A stretch of 16,854 nt of DNA from an uncultured Candidatus Saccharibacteria bacterium (GCA_946479665.1 CAMLGO010000007.1:1-16854); one strand, 5' to 3'. Numbered from the stretch's first letter, positions 1-7,794 are shown. Notes: generated by a model from the sequence alone, not told the origin. A program made the numbers and translations.

Positions 1-1
1 G

Positions 2-838
2 GTTGCACCAAAAGGTTCGACCGAGCTGGGTACTCGCGCCGAGGTAAAGAACCTCAATTCATTCCGTAGCGTCGAGAAAGCTGCCGAATATGAGTTCCGC
101 CGCCAAGTAGAACGACTTGAAAGCGGCGAGCGGGTTGTGCAGGAAACGCGTGGTTGGGATGACGCCAAGCTGATTACGACAAGTCAGCGCTCAAAAGAAG
201 ATGCGCAGGACTATCGCTACATGCCCGATGCCGATATTCCACCAATCGTTCTTACGGGGGAAGAGATTGCCGAGATTCAGGCGACTGTCCCGCACCTGCC
301 ATCATTCTACCGTGAAGCATGGAAAGTGATTGGATTCGATGAAACCGTAATCAACGCATTACTTGGGAGTCGTGAAACAGCCGAACTCGTACAGCGCATT
401 TTTGATCAAGCTGGTGCGGGTGCCGCTCGTCGAGTTGCGCTTTGGCTCTTAATGACCCTTAGCGACAGTAGCTCGGACGAGACGGCCAAAAGTGCAATTA
501 CTGTACCCGAGGAATATCTCATTCAACTTGCAGCGATGGTAGACGACAACAAGTTGAGTTCAACGGCTGCCAAAGAAGTATTCATGGACATGCTAAGCTC
601 ATCGGAAAGCCCTGAAGTAATTGCAGAGCGCAAGAATCTCATCCAGGTAAGCGACGAAGGTGCAATCGCGGCTATCGTCGACGAGGTGTTGGCTGATCCA
701 GCCAGTGCAAAGGCGATCGAGGATATTCGAAATGGTAACGACAAGGTTATCGGTTTCCTTGTTGGGCAGATTATGAAGAAATCACAGGGCAAGGCTAATC
801 CGGCATTAGCGCAGAAACTAATTCGCGAAAGGTTATAA
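2..838 (+). CDS. gatB: Asp-tRNA(Asn)/Glu-tRNA(Gln) amidotransferase subunit B, C-terminal part
   Basis: The reading frame is open from the first bases of the window; 278 residues are visible, so roughly the first 200 of a usual ~475-480 residue GatB lie upstream. GatB is the tRNA-binding and kinase subunit of the GatCAB complex, which converts misacylated Glu-tRNA(Gln) or Asp-tRNA(Asn) to the correct amide form in the cytoplasm. The visible part starts in the conserved cradle region (PKGSTELGTRAEVKNLNSF), continues with the family motif RYMPDADIPP at 215-244, and ends in the helical GatB/YqeY tail with KVIGFLVGQIMK and KANP near the C-terminus. The Nudix gene follows 5 nt after the stop, suggesting co-transcription. 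A GTG inside the frame (137) is an ordinary Val codon, not the start. Identification is very secure; only completeness is limited by the window edge. Confidence 0.97.
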   Translation, partial: VAPKGSTELGTRAEVKNLNSFRSVEKAAEYEFRRQVERLESGERVVQETRGWDDAKLITTSQRSKEDAQDYRYMPDADIPPIVLTGEEIAEIQATVPHLPSFYREAWKVIGFDETVINALLGSRETAELVQRIFDQAGAGAARRVALWLLMTLSDSSSDETAKSAITVPEEYLIQLAAMVDDNKLSSTAAKEVFMDMLSSSESPEVIAERKNLIQVSDEGAIAAIVDEVLADPASAKAIEDIRNGNDKVIGFLVGQIMKKSQGKANPALAQKLIRERL

Positions 839-843
839 AACAC

Positions 844-1392
844 ATGGAAGCATGGCCTCGGCTCAAACCTGATGAAGAGATCAAAGTTGGCTGGAGGATA
901 CTCGTGCGTAAAACGTTCGAGCAGCCGGATGGTCGTCCTGCGGAATATGTAACAAAAGATGCGATGGACAAGGTCGCAGTTGCGATCATTGCATTGACTA
1001 AAGACAACCAGGTTGTTATTGCAGAGCAGTTCCGCCCAGGACCGGAAAAAATATTTCATGAGTTGCCTGGCGGTGGCGCTGAGCAAGGTGAGGACTATCA
1101 GGCGGCTGTGCTCCGGGAACTTCACGAAGAGACAGGGTACGTTAGTGACGATGTAATGTATCTCGGCAAGGTCTATAAGGATGCGTACACCAATATGACA
1201 TGGCACTTTTATCTTGCAAAGAATAGTCATCAGGCTCACGATCAGAAGCTTGACGACGGTGAGTTCGTAAACGTAAAACTTATTTCAATCGATCAGCTAT
1301 TTGAGAACGCGCGAACAGCTCAGATGACAGATACCGAAGCGGTTTTCTTGGCATATGAAGAGCTAAAGCTATTGAGTAAAGGGGGTGAGTAA
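844..1392 (+). CDS. Nudix hydrolase, ADP-ribose pyrophosphatase-like
   Basis: A 182-residue protein with a complete Nudix box at residues 77-99 (G77, E83, R91-E92-L93, E95-E96, G98), the Mg2+-binding loop-helix that hydrolyses nucleoside diphosphates linked to another moiety. The segment before the box (AEQFRPGPEKIFHELPGG) resembles the ADP-ribose pyrophosphatase branch (NudF/YqkG-like), so ADP-ribose or a nucleotide sugar is the likely substrate; this assignment is inferred from family resemblance. It is a cytoplasmic enzyme with no signal or membrane segment. The ATG at 844 lies 5 nt after gatB and has only a weak AAAGG upstream (828-832), so translational coupling is plausible. Its TAA shares its last base with the ATG of galU, a tight operon arrangement that fits a role in nucleotide-sugar or NAD-derivative housekeeping. 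Confidence 0.92.
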   Translation: MEAWPRLKPDEEIKVGWRILVRKTFEQPDGRPAEYVTKDAMDKVAVAIIALTKDNQVVIAEQFRPGPEKIFHELPGGGAEQGEDYQAAVLRELHEETGYVSDDVMYLGKVYKDAYTNMTWHFYLAKNSHQAHDQKLDDGEFVNVKLISIDQLFENARTAQMTDTEAVFLAYEELKLLSKGGE

Positions 1393-2264
1393 TGAAACAG
1401 CCAACCAAAGCAATTATTTGTGCCGCAGGACTCGGTACTCGATTTCTACCGCAAACAAAGGCAATGCCGAAAGAGATGTTGCCGATTATTGATCGACCGG
1501 TGATTCAGTTGATCGTCGAGGAGGCGGTCGCTGCCGGCGTGACAGATATTATTATTGTGACTGGTAGTACGAAACGGGCCGTAGAAGATCATTTTGATCG
1601 CAGTGACGAGCTTGAGAAAGAGTTACGTGAAAAAGGTAAAGATGATAAGGCTGATGAAATCGAAGCGATCGCCCATCTGGCAAATTTTGTGTATGTACGG
1701 CAAAAGGGGTCGCCAAAAGGGAATGCCCGCCCGGTATTGAACGCGGCGCACTTGATTGATGATGACGAGCCATTCTTTGTGTTCTTTGCGGATGATTTTT
1801 TCCGCAGCAAGGTGCCTCGTGCCGTCCAGCTAAAAGAGGCGTATGAAAAAACAGGTAAATCAGTGATTTCGCTGATTGAAGTTGATAAAAGGGAGGCCGA
1901 CAAGTATGGTATGGCAGCGATCAGCGACGAGATCGGTGAATATACATTTAAGCTTGCCGAGCTAGTTGAGAAGCCCGGTGAGGCTAATACGCCAAGTAAT
2001 TTTGCTTCGGTTGGCGGTTACCTCCTAACGCCGGACATCCTGCCAATTATTGCCAAGGAAATTCCAGGCAAGGGTGGTGAGATTACGCTTGCTGACAGTA
2101 TCAATGAATTGGCACATATCGACGAAGTCTACGGACAGTTCATCCAAGGTGTTTGGCATGATACCGGTGATCAGTTAAAGTACCTAAAAGCAGTGGTTGA
2201 TATCGCTCTTGAAAGCGATGAATATGGTGCCGACTTTGCTCAGTACCTGAGAAATCGTTTATAA
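1392..2264 (+). CDS. galU: UTP--glucose-1-phosphate uridylyltransferase
   Basis: A full-length 290-residue GalU. It makes UDP-glucose from UTP and glucose-1-phosphate, the donor for surface polysaccharide and glycolipid synthesis. The nucleotidyltransferase signature is at residues 11-31 (AAGLGTRF, then TKAMPKEMLP, with R17 and K27 in the usual positions). Further family landmarks are KGSPKGNARPVL in place of the usual GLGHAV-type segment, FFADDF for the metal-binding aspartate, LVEKP, GGYLLTPDI, GEITLADSI and the C-terminal WHDTGDQLKYL. The ATG overlaps the preceding Nudix stop by one base, and a good Shine-Dalgarno (AAGGGGG, 1379-1385) sits inside that gene. A -10-like TATAAT overlaps the galU stop codon and probably serves the next gene. 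Confidence 0.96.
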   Translation: MKQPTKAIICAAGLGTRFLPQTKAMPKEMLPIIDRPVIQLIVEEAVAAGVTDIIIVTGSTKRAVEDHFDRSDELEKELREKGKDDKADEIEAIAHLANFVYVRQKGSPKGNARPVLNAAHLIDDDEPFFVFFADDFFRSKVPRAVQLKEAYEKTGKSVISLIEVDKREADKYGMAAISDEIGEYTFKLAELVEKPGEANTPSNFASVGGYLLTPDILPIIAKEIPGKGGEITLADSINELAHIDEVYGQFIQGVWHDTGDQLKYLKAVVDIALESDEYGADFAQYLRNRL

Positions 2265-2265
2265 T
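2236..2265 (+). promoter_or_regulatory. Putative promoter for the small membrane-protein cluster
   Basis: TATAAT at 2260-2265 is a perfect -10 hexamer that overlaps the galU stop codon. An imperfect -35 (TTGCTC, 2236-2241) lies 18 bp upstream, inside galU. Predicted initiation is near 2272, leaving a short leader with the AAGGAGG Shine-Dalgarno (2286-2292) of the next gene. It would let the envelope genes be expressed apart from galU. The -35 match is poor, so this is a moderate call. Confidence 0.4.
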
Positions 2266-2297
2266 AGAAATACAACTAACAGCATAAGGAGGGTATT

Positions 2298-2549
2298 ATG
2301 GGTTGGATAGCATGGATTGTACTAGGTGCACTTGCCGGATGGATTGCGAAAGCGATCATGAAAGAAGAAGGTGGCTTGCTGAAGAACATCATTGTTGGTA
2401 TCTTGGGTGCTCTTCTCGGTGGGTTTATCGTTAAGTTACTTGGCGGCGAAGGAGTAGATGATTTTAGCATTTACAGCCTGTTCGTGTCGGTAATTGGCGC
2501 CATTGTCCTGATCTTTATCGTACGTCTTGTAACTGGCAGAAGGGCATAG
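2298..2549 (+). CDS. GlsB/YeaQ/YmgE-family (transglycosylase-associated) membrane protein
   Basis: An 83-residue hydrophobic protein with three predicted membrane helices at about residues 3-20, 27-48 and 58-79, glycine-rich (ALAGW, GILGALLGGF), as in the GlsB/YeaQ/YmgE stress-response family. The biochemical role of this family is not established; members are small inner-membrane proteins often induced by stress. The start is fixed by a strong AAGGAGG Shine-Dalgarno five bases before the ATG. It begins a run of four small membrane proteins; the next start is 4 nt after its stop. No signal peptide cleavage site is evident. Confidence 0.88.
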   Translation: MGWIAWIVLGALAGWIAKAIMKEEGGLLKNIIVGILGALLGGFIVKLLGGEGVDDFSIYSLFVSVIGAIVLIFIVRLVTGRRA

Positions 2550-2553
2550 CACT

Positions 2554-2802
2554 ATGAGTGGGGCTGCTGAGATTCTTGTCGTCATTCTGTCCGTTGTTCT
2601 TGCCATCTTCTTAATCTTGGCAATCGTTCTCGTTGTGCTACTTATTAAAGTAACGCGACAAATCAAGAAAGTAGCCGAAACGGCTGGGCGAACGGCAAAC
2701 AGCGTCGAGGCGGCTATCGCTGGATTCGCTAAGGTGACGTCATCGGCGTTCATTATGAGGCTCATTACGAAGCAGTTTAATAAGTTTAAGAATCGAAAGT
2801 AA
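2554..2802 (+). CDS. Small single-pass membrane protein of unknown function
   Basis: An 82-residue protein with one very hydrophobic N-terminal helix (about residues 6-32, rich in V, L and I), followed by a basic amphipathic helical region (TRQIKKVAETAGRTANSVEAA) that probably lies in the cytoplasm or along the membrane, and a Lys/Arg-rich tail. The layout resembles DUF948- or YtxH-like small envelope proteins, but I do not recognise a specific family. The start lies 4 nt after the previous stop, with a weak GAAGGG ribosome site (2539-2544) in the end of that gene. Its position between GlsB-like and YtxH-like genes argues for a shared envelope function. Confidence 0.82.
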   Translation: MSGAAEILVVILSVVLAIFLILAIVLVVLLIKVTRQIKKVAETAGRTANSVEAAIAGFAKVTSSAFIMRLITKQFNKFKNRK

Positions 2803-2814
2803 AGGAGACATACT

Positions 2815-3090
2815 ATGTCAAAAGGTAAATTTGTTCTCGGTGCACTTATCGGCGCGGCGGCAGGTGTTGTTGCGGGAATCTTAACAGCTCCAAAAAGTGG
2901 CAGAGAGACACGAGCTGATCTCAAATCAAAAGCACGTGACCTTCGTGATCAAGCAGATGAAGCAGCTGAGACCGCAAAGCTAAAAGCATCCGATGTTACC
3001 GAAGATGTAAAGGCAAAAGCTGAAGATCTTCGTGAACGAACGGAGCATGCGATTGAGGGTGCCAAGAAGGGCTTCCGCGACAACAGATAA
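2815..3090 (+). CDS. YtxH-like domain protein
   Basis: A 91-residue protein with the characteristic YtxH start: a glycine/alanine-rich membrane helix (about residues 6-24, GALIGAAAGVVAGILTAP) followed directly by KSGRETR. The rest (residues 30-91) is a long charged helix of Lys, Asp, Glu and Ala with repeated AKAEDLR / SKARDLR / LKASDVT units, similar to LEA-like amphipathic helices. Family members are small membrane-anchored proteins linked to general stress; their molecular role is unknown. The start is set by AAGGAG (2802-2807) seven bases before the ATG. It is followed by two hairpins, which may end or attenuate the transcript before the DUF5665 gene. Confidence 0.9.
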   Translation: MSKGKFVLGALIGAAAGVVAGILTAPKSGRETRADLKSKARDLRDQADEAAETAKLKASDVTEDVKAKAEDLRERTEHAIEGAKKGFRDNR

Positions 3091-3092
3091 TC

Positions 3093-3147
3093 GGTTATTT
3101 GCGTAAATACCATCATCGTGGCACACTGAAATGAACAGTGTGCCACG
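3093..3147 (+). other. Tandem hairpins between ytxH-like and DUF5665-like genes
   Basis: The first hairpin (3093-3111) is a 7-bp stem with one bulged base (GGt-TATTT / AAATA-CC, loop GCGT). The second is a perfect 12-bp inverted repeat, CGTGGCACACTG at 3117-3128 and its complement at 3136-3147, separated by a 7-nt loop (AAATGAA). Neither strand has a T-run after the stem, so it is not a standard intrinsic terminator. It could be a transcript-end stabiliser, a processing site or an operator. The structure is visible; its function is not. Confidence 0.65.
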
Positions 3148-3168
3148 TATGTAAATAAAGGAAATAGT

Positions 3169-3459
3169 GTGAGCAAAAAAGGCGTAGTGAAAAAGGTGAT
3201 CGACAAGGCTAAAGAGGATAATGAACGAGGGGCTCGCCATGATCTTATCGAGGAGCTATTCTATGATTTGCATCGAAGTCGTAAGCAAGTCTATTGGATG
3301 AACTTTATTCGTGGCTTGTTTTTTGGATTCGGAAGTGTGCTTGGTGGTACGATTCTCGTGGCGATCGCCGTGTGGATTATGAGCCAATTTGTCGATTGGC
3401 CTGGTATTGGAGACTTCTTCACGCAGCTACGTGATGCCTTGCAGTCACGATCTCGCTAA
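3169..3459 (+). CDS. DUF5665-like membrane protein
   Basis: A 96-residue protein. The N-terminal third is basic and charged; a motif YWMNFIRGLFFGFGSVLGGT (residues about 43-62) leads into a membrane helix (to about residue 74), followed by a short amphipathic tail with FVDWPGIGDFF. This F-[IL]-R-G-x-x-F-G-x-G-S-x-L-G-G-T pattern matches DUF5665-type proteins; the function is unknown. The chosen start is GTG at 3169, preceded by an AAAGGAA ribosome site at 3157-3163; no ATG in frame preserves the conserved N-terminal part. It lies after the 12-bp hairpin and may be expressed separately from the upstream three genes. Confidence 0.82.
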   Translation: MSKKGVVKKVIDKAKEDNERGARHDLIEELFYDLHRSRKQVYWMNFIRGLFFGFGSVLGGTILVAIAVWIMSQFVDWPGIGDFFTQLRDALQSRSR

Positions 3460-3476
3460 TTTTACTACAATTACTA

Positions 3477-3506
3477 CAGACAATATGGGGTAACATTCGT
3501 TATACT
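3477..3506 (+). promoter_or_regulatory. Putative dnaE promoter, very short leader
   Basis: TATACT at 3501-3506 is a good -10 hexamer; CAGACA at 3477-3482 matches four of six -35 positions with an 18-bp spacer. The -10 ends only 11 nt before the dnaE ATG, so initiation would leave a leader of about 4-5 nt with no room for a Shine-Dalgarno site. Unlike the other promoters here it lacks a TGn extension. Confidence 0.5.
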
Positions 3507-3517
3507 AGAAAGTACTT

Positions 3518-6500
3518 ATGGGGGTAGAAACTGCATCACAGCCGACAGATACGGCACAACTTCAGGCGTCGGACTATGTCCACTTGCATAATCATACTCA
3601 TCACAGTTTACTTGATGGTTTGACTAAGATCCCTGACCTTGTGCGAACCGTTAAGGATCTTGGCATGGAAGCGACGGCGATCACCGATCACGGTACAATG
3701 AGCGGTACGATTGAATTTTACAAGGCAGCCCAGGAGGGCGGAGTTAAGCCTATTCTTGGGATGGAAGCGTATGTCGCTGCTCGTTCGCGTCACGACCGTG
3801 ACCCGCAGAAGGATAAAGCGCGTTACCACTTGATCATTCTCGCCATGAACGACCAGGGGTATCGTAATCTGATGAAACTTTCGACACTGGCGAATCTTGA
3901 GGGGATGTACTATAAGCCTCGTATCGATCACGAGCTACTCGAGCAGTACAACGAGGGCCTGATTATCTTATCTGCCTGTGCGAGTGGTGAGGTGGGTGAA
4001 AATTTACGCTCTGACAACTACGAAGAGGCAAAGAGGGTCGCTAGCTGGTATAAGTCGGTGTTTGGCGATCGGTATTATCTTGAGCTGCAAGATCACGGCC
4101 ACCCGGATTGTCCCGCCAAATGGGACGTGCAGGTGAAGATCAATGAGTATCTCCATCGTCTGTCCGAGGATCTTGACATTCCTTGTGCTGTCACGAGTGA
4201 TGGCCACTACTTGAGTCATGACGATCAAGATGCTCATGAGATCTTGTTGTGTGTGGGTACGGGATCATACTTAAGCGATGAAAAACGCATGAGCCTAAAG
4301 GACTTTGAGCTTCACGTAACCGATCCACGTGATATCATTAGCCGCTGGGGAAGGACAAACCCGGAGGCAGTTCGTAATACTAAGCGAATTGCCGACCGTT
4401 GTCATGTTGAAATTGAGCTTGGTAAGATTCTGATTCCAGAGTTCCCAGTACCAGAGGGTATGACCGAAAAGTCATTCCTCGATCACCTGGTGTATCAAGG
4501 CATGGCATTTCGCTATCTCGGCATTCCGTGGGACGAGGCGGGCGAGATGGGTAATGATGCCATTCGTGGAAAACTTGCACCCGAACAAGTAGAGCGCCTC
4601 GATATGGAGTTCGGCGTGCTTGATCGCATGGGATACAATGGCTACTTCTTGATCGTTCAGGACTTTATTAACTGGGGTAAATCCCAGGGTATTATTTTTG
4701 GCCCTGGTCGTGGCTCGGCGGCAGGCTCAATCATTGCTTTTGCGCTCAGGATTACCGATCTTGATCCACTCAAATATGATCTTCTTTTTGAGCGTTTCTT
4801 AAACCCGGATCGTATTTCAATGCCGGATATCGATATTGATATCCAAGACACTCGCCGTGGCGAGGTGATTGAGTATTGTGCTGAAAAGTACGGCCGTGAT
4901 CGCGTGACCAACATCGGTACGTTTGGTACGATGGCGGCACGTGCGGCTGTCCGCGATGTAGCGCGCGTGCTACAGGTGCCATATGCCGAAGCTGATCGTC
5001 TGTCTAAAATGATTCCGCCGCCAGCTCAGGGGCGACATATTCCACTGGTGGTGAGTGTTAAAGAAGATGCTGATCTGAAGAAAGAGTACGAATCGAATCC
5101 AACCTCTAAGCAGGTGCTCGATTTTGCCATGCGCCTCGAAGGTACGATGCGTTCACATGGTGTGCATGCCGCTGGCGTGGTGATTGCTCCTGAGGCTGTT
5201 GTTAACTATGTGCCGCTTGAGATGGCGCAAAAAGGTGTTGTCGCCACGCAGTTTCCGATGGGTCCGGTCGAAGAGCTTGGGCTACTCAAGATGGACTTCT
5301 TGGGGCTTTCTAACCTTACGATTATTAATAATGCGCTTCGTATTATTAAAAAGGTATACAAAAACGAGATTGATCTTTCAAAGATTCCACTCGACGACGT
5401 GAAGACGTACGAGCTATTCCAGCGCGGTGATACCACCGGCGTGTTCCAGCTTGAGTCCGCCGGCATGAAACGGTATCTTCGCGAGCTTAAGCCGACCGTA
5501 TTTGAGGACATCATCGCCATGGTGGCACTCTATCGACCGGGTCCGATGCAGTTTATCGATAGCTTCATTAAGCGTAAGCATGGTCAAGAAGAAATTACCT
5601 ATCTCGATAAGGGTATGGAGAACTCGCTCAAAAGTACCTACGGGATCCTAGTGTACCAGGAGCAGTTTATGCAGATTTCCAAGGAGTGGTCCGGGTTTAC
5701 CGGTGGACAGGCTGATACCCTACGTAAGGCAGTGGGTAAGAAAAAGATCGACCTCATGCGTAAGGTGAAGGTTGACTTCGTGGAAGGTGCCATAAAGACG
5801 AGCGGGGCTAAAAAAGAGGTTGCCGAAAAGTTCTGGGATCAGCTGGAAGAGTTTGCGAACTACTGTTTTAACAAGTCCCACGCCGCGTGTTATGGCCTGG
5901 TTTCTTACTGGACGGCATATTTGAAGGCGCACTATCCAGATGCCTTTATGGCCGCTCTTATGACCAGTGATCAAGACGATATCGAGCGCCTAGCGATTGA
6001 AATTACCGAATGTAAGCATATGGGTATAACGGTACTTGCACCGGACGTTAATGAGTCATTCGTCGAATTTGCGATCGTACCGAATGAGAGCAAGATTCGT
6101 TTCGGCATGGCAGCCATTAAGGGTGTTGGTGTCGGTGCGGTGGAAGAGATCTTGCGGGCTCGCGAGGACGGAAAATTTGCCGGCATTGAAGATTTTGCCA
6201 AGCGCGTATCGACAGGTAAGTTTAATAAAAAGGCTTGGGACTCGCTTATCAAGTCGGGTGGGTTTGACGCTATGGGTGACCGCTCAGACCTGCTTTATAA
6301 TCTTGAAACGATTCAGGCGTTCGCAAGTAAAGTTCAAAAGGAAGCGCTCAGTGGCCAGACCGACCTCTTCGGCGGTTTGACGGACAGTGCCAGTATACAA
6401 CCGACCGTGACTATGCAGGCGGCGCCAGCAAAGCACACAGAGAAAGAGCGTCTCACATGGGAACGAGAACTGCTCGGTCTCTATATTAGTGCTCATCCGC

Positions 6501-7249
6501 TCGACAACTACGACGCATATTTTGAGGAGCAAACAATCCCTCTGAGTCGCATGACCCCTGATGTTGACGGTAAAAAAGCTACCATTGGCGGCCTGGTGAG
6601 CACGGTGCGTACTATTATCACCAAATCTGGTACCAAAATGGCCTTTGTCGGCATCGAAGACAAGACGGCCGAAGGTGAAGTGATCATCTTCCCGAATTTA
6701 TACGAGCAAGTTGGTGCGAAGCTGGTGCAGGATGCGGTTATTCGCGTAACGGGCAAGATGAGTGCCCGTGATCGTGATGGCAACCTAGGAACTGATGCCA
6801 AGATGATCGCCGACGAGGTGGTTGAAGTGACTGATCAGGAGCTACGTGAGTACGAATCAACCGGCCGTAAGATGGAGGCGCCAAAAATGAGCGCCAAGGT
6901 GAAGGCGATGCGAGTTGCAGAATTTAAGGCGAAGAAAACCGGAGGCGAAGTAAGTATGCCGGCAAGTACAGCGCCAGCTGAAAAGCCCGTTGTTGAAAAA
7001 CCGCGCCCAATTCTCGATATTCCGCCTGTTAAAAAACTATTCGTCCATATTAAAAATACCGACAACCATGACGCACTTCTAGGCCTAAAGCAGATATGTA
7101 GTGAATATCCTGGCAAGACTGACATCATCTTGGTGCTTGGTGCTGATAAAAAGTCTGCGATTAAGTTGCCATTTGGCGTTGATGGCAGTGATAATCTTAT
7201 TAGCGCACTCGTCAAGCAGCTTGGCGAAGATTGTGTCGTTTTAAAGTAA
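3518..7249 (+). CDS. dnaE: DNA polymerase III alpha subunit
   Basis: A full 1243-residue replicative polymerase. Domain order: PHP domain (about 18-300), palm and thumb with the catalytic aspartates D437 and D439 in PDIDIDI and D593 in KMDFLGL, fingers (GVFQLESAGM, LYRPGPMQF, GILVYQEQFM, CFNKSHAACYG around 641-792), tandem helix-hairpin-helix (about 830-920), OB fold (about 1020-1100) and a C-terminal domain (about 1170-1243). A clamp-binding motif QTDLF sits at 947-951. The PHP metal ligands all appear intact (H22, H24, D33, H58, E83, H104, C154, D228, H230), consistent with a built-in 3'-5' proofreading exonuclease as shown for mycobacterial DnaE1. No intein or frameshift is visible. The ATG at 3518 has no Shine-Dalgarno but follows a -10 box closely. 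It ends 1 nt from the convergent methyltransferase gene. Confidence 0.97.
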   Translation: MGVETASQPTDTAQLQASDYVHLHNHTHHSLLDGLTKIPDLVRTVKDLGMEATAITDHGTMSGTIEFYKAAQEGGVKPILGMEAYVAARSRHDRDPQKDKARYHLIILAMNDQGYRNLMKLSTLANLEGMYYKPRIDHELLEQYNEGLIILSACASGEVGENLRSDNYEEAKRVASWYKSVFGDRYYLELQDHGHPDCPAKWDVQVKINEYLHRLSEDLDIPCAVTSDGHYLSHDDQDAHEILLCVGTGSYLSDEKRMSLKDFELHVTDPRDIISRWGRTNPEAVRNTKRIADRCHVEIELGKILIPEFPVPEGMTEKSFLDHLVYQGMAFRYLGIPWDEAGEMGNDAIRGKLAPEQVERLDMEFGVLDRMGYNGYFLIVQDFINWGKSQGIIFGPGRGSAAGSIIAFALRITDLDPLKYDLLFERFLNPDRISMPDIDIDIQDTRRGEVIEYCAEKYGRDRVTNIGTFGTMAARAAVRDVARVLQVPYAEADRLSKMIPPPAQGRHIPLVVSVKEDADLKKEYESNPTSKQVLDFAMRLEGTMRSHGVHAAGVVIAPEAVVNYVPLEMAQKGVVATQFPMGPVEELGLLKMDFLGLSNLTIINNALRIIKKVYKNEIDLSKIPLDDVKTYELFQRGDTTGVFQLESAGMKRYLRELKPTVFEDIIAMVALYRPGPMQFIDSFIKRKHGQEEITYLDKGMENSLKSTYGILVYQEQFMQISKEWSGFTGGQADTLRKAVGKKKIDLMRKVKVDFVEGAIKTSGAKKEVAEKFWDQLEEFANYCFNKSHAACYGLVSYWTAYLKAHYPDAFMAALMTSDQDDIERLAIEITECKHMGITVLAPDVNESFVEFAIVPNESKIRFGMAAIKGVGVGAVEEILRAREDGKFAGIEDFAKRVSTGKFNKKAWDSLIKSGGFDAMGDRSDLLYNLETIQAFASKVQKEALSGQTDLFGGLTDSASIQPTVTMQAAPAKHTEKERLTWERELLGLYISAHPLDNYDAYFEEQTIPLSRMTPDVDGKKATIGGLVSTVRTIITKSGTKMAFVGIEDKTAEGEVIIFPNLYEQVGAKLVQDAVIRVTGKMSARDRDGNLGTDAKMIADEVVEVTDQELREYESTGRKMEAPKMSAKVKAMRVAEFKAKKTGGEVSMPASTAPAEKPVVEKPRPILDIPPVKKLFVHIKNTDNHDALLGLKQICSEYPGKTDIILVLGADKKSAIKLPFGVDGSDNLISALVKQLGEDCVVLK

Positions 7250-7250
7250 C

Positions 7251-7739
7251 TTAGGCGGTAAATAGCGCATAAAGCGCGATGCCGGTGGCGACGCTGACGT
7301 TGAATGATTCTTTTTTGCCAACCATTGGTATCTCGATAAGGTCGTCGCAAATATCTCGCATATCGTTCGTAATGCCTTCGACTTCTTCGCCAAGAAGCAG
7401 GGCGATTTTATCGGGTGCTTTGTAGTCTTGGAGCATGATCGAGCGGGCATCTTGCTCGAGGCCAACAATTCGGTAGTCAGCTGCTTTGAGCGATTCAATA
7501 TCGGGCACTTCTTGGTATTCAAACGGTACGATTGCCTCAGCGCCAAGAGCTGTTTTATGGATTTGGTCGGTAAGTTTTCGGGAAATATGAGGGAGTCGGC
7601 TGTCGTGGGGTAGCGTCGGATATGGCGTATAGCCACTGAGGATAATCTTTGTCACGCCAAAGCCTTCGCTCGTGCGAAAAATAGCCCCAACGTTATGGGT
7701 TGAGCGGATATTATGAGCAATAACAATGATCTCGGGCAT
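7251..7739 (-). CDS. TrmH/SpoU-family RNA 2'-O-methyltransferase
   Basis: A 162-residue SPOUT methyltransferase consisting of the catalytic domain only, which transfers a methyl group from S-adenosylmethionine to a ribose 2'-OH in tRNA or rRNA. All three SpoU motifs are present: motif 1 NIRSTHNVGAIFRTSEGFG near the N-terminus (catalytic Arg and Asn), motif 2 ALLLGEEVEGI, and motif 3 IPMVGKKESFNVSVATGIAL forming the trefoil knot. Its small size with no RNA-binding N-domain resembles TrmL-like enzymes, but the target cannot be told from sequence. The frame is open further upstream to an ATG at 7808, but conserved sequence begins at the ATG at 7739, directly behind a -10 box, so I use 7739. It converges with dnaE, with stops separated by one base and no terminator between them. 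Confidence 0.92.
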   Translation of the reverse strand: MPEIIVIAHNIRSTHNVGAIFRTSEGFGVTKIILSGYTPYPTLPHDSRLPHISRKLTDQIHKTALGAEAIVPFEYQEVPDIESLKAADYRIVGLEQDARSIMLQDYKAPDKIALLLGEEVEGITNDMRDICDDLIEIPMVGKKESFNVSVATGIALYALFTA

Positions 7740-7747
7740 TACATCCA

Positions 7748-7756
7748 ATTGTACCA
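7748..7756 (-). promoter_or_regulatory. Extended -10 promoter of the TrmH-like gene (leaderless)
   Basis: On the minus strand TGGTACAAT is a TGn-extended -10 box (hexamer 7748-7753). It ends 8 nt before the ATG at 7739, so the +1 would fall at or next to the start codon. No -35 hexamer is recognisable at 17-18 bp. It stands back-to-back with the pilB promoter in a 55-bp gap. Confidence 0.58.
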
Positions 7757-7777
7757 CTATAAAATACATAAGCTTTT

Positions 7778-7786
7778 TGCTATAGT
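7778..7786 (+). promoter_or_regulatory. Extended -10 promoter of the PilB-like gene (leaderless)
   Basis: TGCTATAGT carries a TGn extension and a -10 hexamer at 7781-7786. It ends 8 nt before the ATG at 7795. The only purine-rich sequence before the ATG is AGG three bases away, too close to act as a Shine-Dalgarno. No -35 is visible. It faces away from the TrmH promoter at 7748-7756. Confidence 0.58.
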
Positions 7787-7794
7787 CATAGGTA

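Noticed and set aside
523..1239. A 238-codon minus-strand ORF spanning the gatB end and the Nudix gene
   Set aside because: It is antisense to two genes with clear conserved motifs, has no ribosome site and no recognisable protein features; it is a shadow frame.
4657..4982. Minus-strand ORFs inside dnaE
   Set aside because: They overlap the polymerase active-site region in antisense and show the odd composition of shadow frames.
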